In this document: piece by piece, positions 1 to 8,646 of the stretch
Layout: every line of letters starts with the position of its first letter
Position numbering within the stretch: the first letter of the stretch is position 1
DNA from: Eudoraea adriatica DSM 19308
Lineage (GTDB): Bacteria > Bacteroidota > Bacteroidia > Flavobacteriales > Flavobacteriaceae
Length of the DNA stretch: 64,000 bases
Direction of reading: 5' to 3'
Assembly (NCBI RefSeq): GCF_000382125.1
Contig: NZ_KB907555.1
Location: forward strand, 37,763-101,762
Notes under the pieces: model-generated
The model's input: only the letters and a program-made list of their open reading frames with translations
What the model was told of the DNA's origin: nothing
The model's database searches: none
Made by a program: the position numbers and the translations under genes

Positions 1-2411
1 ACAGCATTGATTTTAGGATAGACAATAAAAACCCGCTTTTTAACACCTATCTCGCTGTTAAAGATGTTTCTACCCGGTATTATGATGTTAAAGATTTTAA
101 TTTGATTAATACTACTTTAAATGACACACTTTTCTTCAGAACAGAATTTAAGGGAGGCAGTGAGTACGATGACAGCTATAATCTGAATTTTTACCATACG
201 TTTAACCCGGGCAATAAATCTGTAATAGGCTTAAAAAAATCAGATATCAGCTTTAAAGGTAATACCTGGGTTCTGAATCGGGAAAGCAATAGCCAAAACA
301 AAGTAATTGTGAATAGTACCCTGGATAGCATAACTATTGAAGAAATAGTGATGAATAATGATAACAGGGAACAAATAAGGCTAAAGGGTCAGCTTGCAGA
401 TTCCACATATAAGGATCTCGAACTCCAATTTAAAATTGTCTCCCTGAATAAAATAACTCCCGCAATTGACAGCCTTAATCTGAAGGGTGAAATTAATGGT
501 ACGCTTAACGTACTTCAAAAAGACAATATTTATTTGCCGGTATGTAATTTGGATATTTCTCAGTTTAGTGTAAACGACATTGATCTGGGCAACCTGACCA
601 TCGGTATAGTTGGAAACCGGGACCTCTCTGAATTTTCCGTAAATTCTCAGATTAAAGAAAACGGTTTGGAGAAATTCGGTGTTTTTGGCAAGGTAACAAG
701 AGGTGCTGAAATACCTCAGGCAGACCTGGTTGCCACATTCAGCTATTTTAATATGGAACCTTTTAGCCCATTAGGCAAAGATATAATTTCCAATATTCGC
801 GGGGAGCTCAATGGTACGGCCCAAATTAAGGGAGATATAAGAAATCCGATTATTGATGGTCTTTTAACCATGGATAACGCAGGTCTTTCTGTGCCATATC
901 TTAATGTAGATTACGATTTTGGAGCCAATTCTACCGTACGATTATACGATCAGACATTCAACTTTCAAAATATAACGCTTAATGATGTAAGCTTAAATAC
1001 ACAGGCTGTTTTAGATGGAACAATAAAGCATAACTTCTTTAAGAGATGGAATTTTGATTTAGACGTAAATACCTTGAGCGACAGGTTTTTAATCCTCAAT
1101 ACTGAATTTGATGAAGATGAACTCTATTACGGGACCGGTTTTGTCAGAGGTTTAGGACGAATATATGGCCCCTCTACTGCCCTGAATATTGATTTTGAAG
1201 GCTCCACAGCCAGGGGAACATCTTTAAAAATACCCATCAGTGACGTAACCTCTGTAGGGGATTATTCTTTTATCACCTTTATCGATAAAAATGAAATTGA
1301 AAGTATTGATTTGCAGCGTCAGCTACAGGAATACTATGGATTAGAATTAAAATTCGATTTGGATGTAACCCCGGATGCAGAAGTAGAAATTGTTTTGGAT
1401 CCAGAGACCGGAAGTTCATTGAAAGGAACCGGTGCAGGTCTGGTTTATATTGAGATTAACACCAATGGTAAGTTTAATATGTTCGGTGATTTTGTGGTGG
1501 TTACCGGGGAGTATAATTATAAATTTGGGGGAATTATTGACCGGACTTTTAAGGTGAAACCGGGGGGAAGCATAGTATGGGATGGATCGCCCCTTGAGGC
1601 AACTTTAGACATGGAAGCGGTCTATTCCTTAAATGCGAATCCGGCTCCATTGCTTGATAATGCCGGATATAGCAGACGTATCCCCACGGATGTTGTCATT
1701 AGGCTTACAGATCAGTTAGAACGACCGACAATAGATTTAGATATTGAATTCCCGGGAACAAGCTCAACAGTGAAGTCTGAATTGGAATACAGGCTCCAGG
1801 ATCCAACCATAGAAGAAAGAAATGCATTTTTTCTATTGGCTCAGGGTACTTTTGTAAGTGAAGGAACGGGGATAAACCAGCAGGCGGTTACCGGCAACTT
1901 AATTCAAACTGCGTCCGGCTTATTAAATCAGGTGCTTGACGATGAAAATGATAAATTTGATTTTGGGGTTACCTATGAGCAGGGGTATCTGGATCCTAAT
2001 GATATTTCAACCGAAGACAGGATAGGTGTAACAGTATCAACGCAAATAAGTGACAAAGTCTTATTTAATGGGAGGTTCGGAGTGCCGGTAGGCGGAGTAA
2101 GTGAAACAGTCGTTGCAGGTGATGTCGAGGTTCAGATATTGTTAAATGAAGAAGGCACACTAAGGGCAAAGATTTTTAATCGTGAAAATGAAATACAACA
2201 ATTTTTGTCGGAACAGCAAGGCTATACCCAGGGGATTGGAATTTCGTATGAAGTAGATTTCAATAGTTTTAAAGAGCTAATGGCCAAGATATTTAGAAAT
2301 AAGAAAGTTGAGACTGAGGAACCCCAGGCATCTGTTACTGTTCCAGATGCGGTTATGGGAAACGACAGTTTAGTTAAATTCTATTCAAAGACCAATAAAC
2401 CTAAACTTTGA
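1..2411 (+). CDS. TamB-like translocation/assembly protein, 3' part (5' end outside window)
   Basis: The reading frame is open from the first bases of the window (codons from base 3), so the gene starts upstream; the TTG at 102 is internal. About 802 residues are visible. They show the long beta-rich, low-complexity pattern of AsmA/TamB proteins, and the last ~450 residues match the TamB C-terminal (DUF490) domain, including a GSIVWDGSPLEATLDMEA segment and a region rich in IDLDIEFPG-like strands. TamB spans the periplasm and works with a BamA-family protein in outer-membrane protein insertion or lipid transport to the outer membrane. A perfect hairpin terminator follows 37 bp after the stop. 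Family assignment is firm; the exact cargo in Bacteroidetes is not known from the sequence. Confidence 0.9.
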   Translation, partial: SIDFRIDNKNPLFNTYLAVKDVSTRYYDVKDFNLINTTLNDTLFFRTEFKGGSEYDDSYNLNFYHTFNPGNKSVIGLKKSDISFKGNTWVLNRESNSQNKVIVNSTLDSITIEEIVMNNDNREQIRLKGQLADSTYKDLELQFKIVSLNKITPAIDSLNLKGEINGTLNVLQKDNIYLPVCNLDISQFSVNDIDLGNLTIGIVGNRDLSEFSVNSQIKENGLEKFGVFGKVTRGAEIPQADLVATFSYFNMEPFSPLGKDIISNIRGELNGTAQIKGDIRNPIIDGLLTMDNAGLSVPYLNVDYDFGANSTVRLYDQTFNFQNITLNDVSLNTQAVLDGTIKHNFFKRWNFDLDVNTLSDRFLILNTEFDEDELYYGTGFVRGLGRIYGPSTALNIDFEGSTARGTSLKIPISDVTSVGDYSFITFIDKNEIESIDLQRQLQEYYGLELKFDLDVTPDAEVEIVLDPETGSSLKGTGAGLVYIEINTNGKFNMFGDFVVVTGEYNYKFGGIIDRTFKVKPGGSIVWDGSPLEATLDMEAVYSLNANPAPLLDNAGYSRRIPTDVVIRLTDQLERPTIDLDIEFPGTSSTVKSELEYRLQDPTIEERNAFFLLAQGTFVSEGTGINQQAVTGNLIQTASGLLNQVLDDENDKFDFGVTYEQGYLDPNDISTEDRIGVTVSTQISDKVLFNGRFGVPVGGVSETVVAGDVEVQILLNEEGTLRAKIFNRENEIQQFLSEQQGYTQGIGISYEVDFNSFKELMAKIFRNKKVETEEPQASVTVPDAVMGNDSLVKFYSKTNKPKL

Positions 2412-2447
2412 CCCTTAAATTTTAATAATTAGGTATAAAGCACATTA

Positions 2448-2480
2448 AAAAAACATCCCGTACTGGCCGGGATGTTTTTT
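2448..2480. terminator. Bidirectional intrinsic terminator between tamB-like gene and fbaB
   Basis: A 13-bp perfect inverted repeat (AAAAAACATCCCG / CGGGATGTTTTTT) encloses a 7-nt loop. A-tract and T-tract flank the GC core, so it can stop transcription from both converging genes. Confidence 0.85.
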
Positions 2481-2539
2481 AAAGATTCGAATTTTAATAT
2501 AAATAAAGATTTAAATAATATTACTTAAAACACTTACTA

Positions 2540-3592
2540 TCAGGCAATTGTAATTTTATCATCTAAATAAACATCCTGAATTGCATTTAAAAGTTCCACT
2601 CCTTCAGCCATTGGTTTTTGGAAAGCTTTTCTACCTGATATTAAACCCATACCTCCGGCGCGTTTATTAATTACCGCAGTTTTAACAGCCTGAGCCAAAT
2701 CATTTTCACCGGAAGATCCGCCTGAATTTATTAAACCTGCTCTGCCCATCAGGCAATTCACTACCTGGTATCGGGTAAGATCAATTGGATGGTCTGAGCT
2801 TAATTCTGAATATACTTTCTCATGTGTTTTGGCAAAATTTATGGCTTTAAAACCTCCGTTGTTTTCAGCTTGCTTTTGTTTTACTATATCTGCCTGAATT
2901 GTGGATGCCAAATGATTCGCCTGCCCGGTTACATCTGCAGAAACATGATAATCAGTACCGTCTTTTTTAAAGCCGGGATTTCGCAGATAAGCCCATAAGA
3001 CAGTTACCATTCCAAGTTCATGAGCATATTCAAATGCCTCGGTCACTTCCTGGATTTGTCTTGTGCTTTCTTCAGAGCCATAATAAATTGTTGCTCCAAC
3101 GGCAACACAGCCCATTTCAAACGCCTGATTTACACTGGCAAACATTATCTGATCAAACTTATTAGGGTAAGTAAGTAGTTCATTATGGTTCAATTTAAGG
3201 AGAAATGGAATCTTGTGTGCGTACTTTCGTGAAACAGAACCAAGAACACCAAGGGTTGAGGCAACAGCATTGCAGCCTCCTTCAATAGCAAGCTCAACAA
3301 TCTTCTCCGGATCAAAATAGATAGGATTTGGTGCAAATGATGCACCTGCAGTATGCTCAATACCCTGATCCACAGGAAGAATGGAGACATAGCCGGTACC
3401 ACCCATACGTCCGTTGTTAAAGAGAGTTTGCATATTGCGGAGTACGACAGGATTTCTGTCTGATGTGCTCATAACACGATCCACGAAATCAGGACCGGGT
3501 AGATGTAGATGTTCTTTTTTTACCGTGTTACACTTGTGATCTAACAAGTAATTGGCTTCTTTCCCTAAAATTTTCTCAATATTAAATGACAT
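2540..3592 (-). CDS. fbaB: Class I fructose-bisphosphate aldolase
   Basis: 350 residues, the same size as E. coli FbaB (DhnA family). It cleaves fructose-1,6-bisphosphate to DHAP and glyceraldehyde-3-phosphate in the cytoplasm through a Schiff base. The probable Schiff-base lysine is in ADIVK near residue 238; [11 protein letters not shown] and the [10 protein letters not shown] phosphate-binding region are typical. The frame can be extended 16 codons upstream, but the extension looks unlike the family, so I choose the [10 protein letters not shown] start. It is transcribed divergently from a PPi-type phosphofructokinase, and a palindrome lies in the shared upstream region. Confidence 0.93.
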   Translation of the reverse strand: MSFNIEKILGKEANYLLDHKCNTVKKEHLHLPGPDFVDRVMSTSDRNPVVLRNMQTLFNNGRMGGTGYVSILPVDQGIEHTAGASFAPNPIYFDPEKIVELAIEGGCNAVASTLGVLGSVSRKYAHKIPFLLKLNHNELLTYPNKFDQIMFASVNQAFEMGCVAVGATIYYGSEESTRQIQEVTEAFEYAHELGMVTVLWAYLRNPGFKKDGTDYHVSADVTGQANHLASTIQADIVKQKQAENNGGFKAINFAKTHEKVYSELSSDHPIDLTRYQVVNCLMGRAGLINSGGSSGENDLAQAVKTAVINKRAGGMGLISGRKAFQKPMAEGVELLNAIQDVYLDDKITIA

Positions 3593-3670
3593 AATAGTAT
3601 TGTTTTCAATCTTCATATAAAGATACGCCGATAAAGGCATTTTTGAAGCCCATTTCAGAGATTTTTTTAT

Positions 3671-3689
3671 ATAATCTTAATAAGATTAT
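3671..3689. promoter_or_regulatory. 19-bp perfect palindrome in the divergent fbaB/pfk upstream region
   Basis: The sequence is ATAATCTTA-A-TAAGATTAT: two 9-bp arms that are exact reverse complements around one central base. It sits 79 bp upstream of the fbaB start and 73 bp upstream of the divergent phosphofructokinase start. A dimeric regulator could bind here and control both glycolytic units. Function is inferred from symmetry and position only; in AT-rich DNA such a palindrome can also occur by chance. Confidence 0.4.
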
Positions 3690-3761
3690 CGCCATAATTC
3701 ACTACTTTAACAATCCCAGTTTTTTTGTAGTTTGAATTGAAAAATTAATGTAAAATATATC

Positions 3762-4964
3762 ATGGCAAAAATTAAGAAAAGTAAAGGAACCATCGGTATT
3801 TTAACCGGAGGAGGAGATGTCCCGGGTCTTAACCCTGCGATCAGAGCGGTTACCTTCAGAGCAATTCGCGAGGGATATAGGGTAATTGGATTTAGAAGAG
3901 GATGGAGGGGGTTAATAGATATTGAAAGAAACAGCAAGCACGACAACAGCAATAATTTCATGGAACTCTCGCAGGTCGTGGTTAACAAAGCCGCAAGAAC
4001 AGGGGGGACTTTCCTGCATACATCAAGGACAAGGGCAAGTCACGTTTCAAAATTAATGGTTCCGGCCCATTTAAGAGATACCTATGATAAGGAGATAAAT
4101 GATCTTACGCCTGAGGTAATTAAAAACCTGAATTGGCTTGGGGTAGACTATTTGATTGCTATTGGAGGTGACGATACCCTTAGCTATGCAGTACATTTAT
4201 TTAAAAAAGGGGTCAAGGTAATGGCCATTCCAAAAACCATGGATAATGATGTCCCCGGTACAGATTATTGTATTGGTTTCAGCACATGTGTTACCAGGAC
4301 CATCAGCCTTACAAATAGTCTTCGTACGGCAGCAGGATCTCACGAGCGCTTTCTGGTATTGGAAGTATTCGGGCGCTATGCAGGATTTACTGCTATGCTG
4401 CCAACTCTTGCGGGTGCAGCCAATAGATGCCTCATCCCGGAAGTGCCATTCGATATAGAACTGCTTGCACAGTTGCTGACGGAGGACAGAAATAAAAATC
4501 CCAGCAATTATTCAATTGTGCTTATTTCAGAGGGTGCTACCTTTGAAGGCGGGGAAATGAAATTTGAGGGCATGGAAAAAGATGCCTTTGGCCATGCTAA
4601 GCTTGGTGGTATTGGAGATGAGGTATCTCTGGCATTGAAAAAGATATCCCCTAAATATAATAATGGAAACCGTGTTAATGTAATCAATCAGAAACTTGGT
4701 TATATGGTGCGCTGTGGTGACCCGGATTTCATTGATTCAGTAGTGCCTACTGCCTATGGTAATCTTGCACTCGATTTAATTCTTAAAGGGATTGATGGCC
4801 GGATGGTAGTTTTAAAAAATGGACGCTACGACCATGTGCCTATAGAAGTTGTTACAGAAACAAAAAAATTCGTCAACGTTGATAAATTTTATAACCGTCC
4901 GAAACTTCATCCGTATTACAAAAATTTTGAAATGCTACCCTTATTTATCATGACGAATGATTAA
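3762..4964 (+). CDS. Phosphofructokinase, pyrophosphate-dependent type by signature residues
   Basis: A PfkA-family enzyme of 400 residues. The N-terminal GGGDVPGLNPAIRAV loop (16-30) marks the family. The two donor-specificity positions read GGDD (135-138) and PKTMDND (157-163). In this family Asp and Lys at these sites characterise PPi-dependent enzymes, while ATP enzymes carry GGDGS and PGTIDND. It should therefore interconvert fructose-6-phosphate and fructose-1,6-bisphosphate using PPi, reversibly. It is the first of two phosphofructokinase genes on this strand, 289 bp before the ATP-type gene, and diverges from fbaB. Family is certain; donor specificity is inferred from the two residues. 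Confidence 0.9.
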   Translation: MAKIKKSKGTIGILTGGGDVPGLNPAIRAVTFRAIREGYRVIGFRRGWRGLIDIERNSKHDNSNNFMELSQVVVNKAARTGGTFLHTSRTRASHVSKLMVPAHLRDTYDKEINDLTPEVIKNLNWLGVDYLIAIGGDDTLSYAVHLFKKGVKVMAIPKTMDNDVPGTDYCIGFSTCVTRTISLTNSLRTAAGSHERFLVLEVFGRYAGFTAMLPTLAGAANRCLIPEVPFDIELLAQLLTEDRNKNPSNYSIVLISEGATFEGGEMKFEGMEKDAFGHAKLGGIGDEVSLALKKISPKYNNGNRVNVINQKLGYMVRCGDPDFIDSVVPTAYGNLALDLILKGIDGRMVVLKNGRYDHVPIEVVTETKKFVNVDKFYNRPKLHPYYKNFEMLPLFIMTND

Positions 4965-5228
4965 AAGCAGCACTTGAATAAATTTGTGAGTTTTGAGTAT
5001 TAGTATTGGATTGCGCTAAACTTTTTTATGGCGATTTGTTATTTTATTCGTGAATTGTATTTACCCTTATTGAAAAAGCTATCACTCTACCTTTTGCGAC
5101 CAGCTAAAAACAGCGGTATTTAAAGGTTTTTGCCAGATTCATTAAGGAATTTTACTACTATAACGATAGAGGTGTTGCCAAGTGTTAAAATATGGGTTTT
5201 ACTAATTCTTTTTCTGCAATAAGTTTAG

Positions 5229-5236
5229 TAATTTTG
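5229..5236 (+). promoter_or_regulatory. Probable Bacteroidetes -7 promoter element of pfkA
   Basis: TAATTTTG matches the Bacteroidetes TAnnTTTG consensus and lies 17 bp before the ATG of the ATP-type phosphofructokinase, suggesting a short leader. No clear TTTG was found at the -33 position, so the call rests on the -7 box and its placement. It implies the second phosphofructokinase has its own promoter. Confidence 0.4.
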
Positions 5237-5253
5237 CGATTCTAAATTTTTTA

Positions 5254-6243
5254 ATGAATTCACAAATTAAAAAAATTGCGGTCTTTACTTCGGGAGGTGA
5301 TTCTCCCGGTATGAACGCAGCTATAAGGTCTGTAGTACGTACATGTGCATATTTTAAGAAAGATTGCATCGGAATTTATCGGGGTTATGAAGGCATGATA
5401 GAAGGAGACTTTCTTCCAATGAATGCCCGTAGTGTGAATAATATTATTAACAAGGGAGGTACAGTTCTTAAATCGGCCAGGTGCGACGAGTTCAGGACCG
5501 TTGAGGGGCGCAAGAAGGCCTACGATCAGTTGGTTTCAAATAATATTGATGCATTTGTGGTTATTGGGGGTGATGGCAGTTTTACAGGTGCCCTGGCTTT
5601 TTATGAAGAATACAAAATGCCTTTTATCGGAATCCCCGGAACAATAGACAACGACATTTTTGGAACAACATATACGCTTGGTTTTGACACTGCACTTAAT
5701 ACAGTTGTAGATGCAATTGATAAGATCAGAGATACCGCAAGTTCACACCATCGACTCTTCTTCGTAGAGGTAATGGGACGGGATGTAGGACACATAGCTT
5801 TGAATTCGGGAGTAGGAGCAGGCGCAGAAGAGATACTTATACCTGAGGAGAATCTTGGATTAGACAGACTGCTCGATTCTTTAACGCGCAGTAAAGCCAG
5901 GGGGAAATCTTCAAGCATTGTAGTGGTGGCTGAAGGTGATAGAACCACGGGAAAAAATGTATATGAGTTAAAGGAATTCGTAGAGACTAATCTTCCGGCA
6001 TACGATGTCCGTGTTTGTGTTCTAGGCCATATGCAAAGAGGAGGAGCCCCTTCTTGTTTTGACAGGGTACTGGCGAGCAGGATGGGAGTTAAGTCTGTGG
6101 AAGCGCTATTGGAGGGAAAAACAAATTTAATGGCAGGAATTGTTGATAACCAAATTACATTTACTCCGGTAAGTGAAGCCATAAAGGGAAAATCAAAAAT
6201 TGATAAGGAACTCATAAGGGTTTCTGATATAATGACTATATAG
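5254..6243 (+). CDS. pfkA: ATP-dependent 6-phosphofructokinase
   Basis: 329 residues, the usual bacterial PfkA size. GGDSPGMNAAIR (14-25), GGDGS (105-109) and PGTIDND (128-134) are all present; Gly at both donor-site positions is the ATP-type signature, unlike the neighbour upstream. It phosphorylates fructose-6-phosphate to fructose-1,6-bisphosphate. The GAPDH gene follows after 22 bp and is probably cotranscribed. Confidence 0.94.
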   Translation: MNSQIKKIAVFTSGGDSPGMNAAIRSVVRTCAYFKKDCIGIYRGYEGMIEGDFLPMNARSVNNIINKGGTVLKSARCDEFRTVEGRKKAYDQLVSNNIDAFVVIGGDGSFTGALAFYEEYKMPFIGIPGTIDNDIFGTTYTLGFDTALNTVVDAIDKIRDTASSHHRLFFVEVMGRDVGHIALNSGVGAGAEEILIPEENLGLDRLLDSLTRSKARGKSSSIVVVAEGDRTTGKNVYELKEFVETNLPAYDVRVCVLGHMQRGGAPSCFDRVLASRMGVKSVEALLEGKTNLMAGIVDNQITFTPVSEAIKGKSKIDKELIRVSDIMTI

Positions 6244-6262
6244 TTTTAATCTTAAACAATAA

Positions 6263-7267
<1,005 letters not shown>

Positions 7268-7287
7268 TTAATTAATTTTATACGTGA

Positions 7288-7336
7288 GAATCCTCAAAAA
7301 AAGCAAAACTTTGCTTACTTTGAGGATTCTTTTTTA
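7288..7336 (+). terminator. Intrinsic terminator after gapA
   Basis: GAATCCTCAA at 7288-7297 pairs with TTGAGGATTC at 7320-7329, with an inner AAGCAAA/TTTGCTT helix and a run of six T directly after. It lies between gapA and the next gene, whose ATG begins 12 bp further on. Confidence 0.85.
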
Positions 7337-7347
7337 ATAACGGATTT

Positions 7348-8199
7348 ATGATTTTAATAGTTGATAGCGGGGCCACTAAATCTGATTGGATCGCTTTAGA
7401 TGAAAAGGGTAAAGAATTATTTATGACCCAGACATTGGGATTAAGCCCTGAAGTTTTGACCCGGGAAGTCATAGAAGACAGGCTGGCCAATAATTTTGAG
7501 TTGTCTAAAAACAAAGAGAAAGTTAGCCGGCTTTATTTTTATGGCGCCGGATGCGGTACAGACAGGATGAAAAACTTCTTAAAGAAAATTTTTAAATCCT
7601 TTTTTCCAAATGCTAAGGCGGAGGTTAAAGAAGATACTTTTGCCGCTATCTATTCCACAACCAAAATCGGACATCAGGGGATCGTATGTATTTTGGGAAC
7701 AGGTTCTAATTGCAGCTATTATGACGGTCATCAATTGTTTCAAAAAGTGACTTCACTGGGTTATATTCCTATGGATGACGGAAGTGGTAATTTTTTCGGG
7801 AGGAAATTAATTCGCGATTACTATTTTCACAAAATGCCTCAGGACCTTGGAATTAAATTCGATAAAGAGTACGACCTTGATGCCGATGTAATAAAGGAAA
7901 ACCTTTACAAGCAACCAAATCCGAATACGTATTTGGCTACATTTGCCAGATTCCTGATAGAGAATAAGGATCACCCCTATTGCAAAGGGGTAATAGACAA
8001 AGGACTTCAACAGTTTGTAAATAACTACATAATGCAGTTTGAATTGGCAACCAAAGTGCCAATAAATTTTGTTGGCAGCATCGCCTACTTCCTTAAAGAT
8101 GAATTAGTTGCAGTGCTTGAGAGAAATGATTTGATAGTCGGAGTGATTCGCCAGAGACCGATTGAAGGACTGGTAGAATTTCACAAGGAAACTATCTGA
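7348..8199 (+). CDS. BadF/BadG/BcrA/BcrD-type ATPase, N-acetylglucosamine kinase-like
   Basis: 283 residues of the ASKHA sugar-kinase fold. The phosphate-1 loop is VDSGATKSDWIA near the N-terminus, and the phosphate-2 segment is CILGTGSNCSYYDG followed by the GYIPMDDGSGNFFG turn. This pattern is shared by eukaryotic-type GlcNAc kinases and many Bacteroidetes proteins of this family. The likely role is phosphorylation of an amino sugar or related substrate in the cytoplasm, possibly from cell-wall recycling; the substrate is not proven. Its 3' end overlaps the convergent ridA gene by 8 bp. Confidence 0.8.
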   Translation: MILIVDSGATKSDWIALDEKGKELFMTQTLGLSPEVLTREVIEDRLANNFELSKNKEKVSRLYFYGAGCGTDRMKNFLKKIFKSFFPNAKAEVKEDTFAAIYSTTKIGHQGIVCILGTGSNCSYYDGHQLFQKVTSLGYIPMDDGSGNFFGRKLIRDYYFHKMPQDLGIKFDKEYDLDADVIKENLYKQPNPNTYLATFARFLIENKDHPYCKGVIDKGLQQFVNNYIMQFELATKVPINFVGSIAYFLKDELVAVLERNDLIVGVIRQRPIEGLVEFHKETI

Positions 8200-8572
8200 C
8201 AGCGATCATAGAAATCTCTACATTTACAAATTTCGGGAGATTTGAGACTTCAACGGTCTCTCTGGCAGGTGCTGTTTCAGGATTGAAAAAAGAACCGTAT
8301 ACTTCATTAATGTCCGAAAAGCTGTTCATATCCTTAACAAAGATGGTAGCCTTCACAACATCTTTAAAAGACATATGGGCGGCTTTGAGTATTGCCCTCA
8401 GATTTTCCATACATTGAAGTGTTTCCTTCTTTATATCATCTTCAATTAGCTGGCCATTTGAGGGGTCTATTGGAATTTGCCCGGATATATATAATGTATT
8501 ATTACTTAATACAGCCTGATTATAGGGTCCAATAGGAGCGGGTGCTTTAGGGGTATTAATAATTTTTTTCAT
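8192..8572 (-). CDS. ridA: RidA family enamine/imine deaminase
   Basis: 126 residues with the full YjgF/YER057c/UK114 pattern: APAPIGPYNQAV near the N-terminus, LYISGQIPIDP, and the C-terminal APARETVEVSNLP segment carrying the conserved Arg. RidA hydrolyses reactive 2-aminoacrylate and related enamines released by PLP enzymes. It converges with the sugar-kinase-like gene with an 8-bp 3' overlap. Confidence 0.93.
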   Translation of the reverse strand: MKKIINTPKAPAPIGPYNQAVLSNNTLYISGQIPIDPSNGQLIEDDIKKETLQCMENLRAILKAAHMSFKDVVKATIFVKDMNSFSDINEVYGSFFNPETAPARETVEVSNLPKFVNVEISMIAVR

Positions 8573-8646
8573 GCTTTAGCTTTATTAGGTTAAACAAAGT
8601 AAAAAAAATACGAGTACAAAAATAGATGTAATATAGTGTTTAACAA

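Noticed and set aside
3190..3402. Minus-strand ORF of 70 codons inside fbaB
   Set aside because: Overlaps the aldolase gene in another frame and has shadow-like composition.
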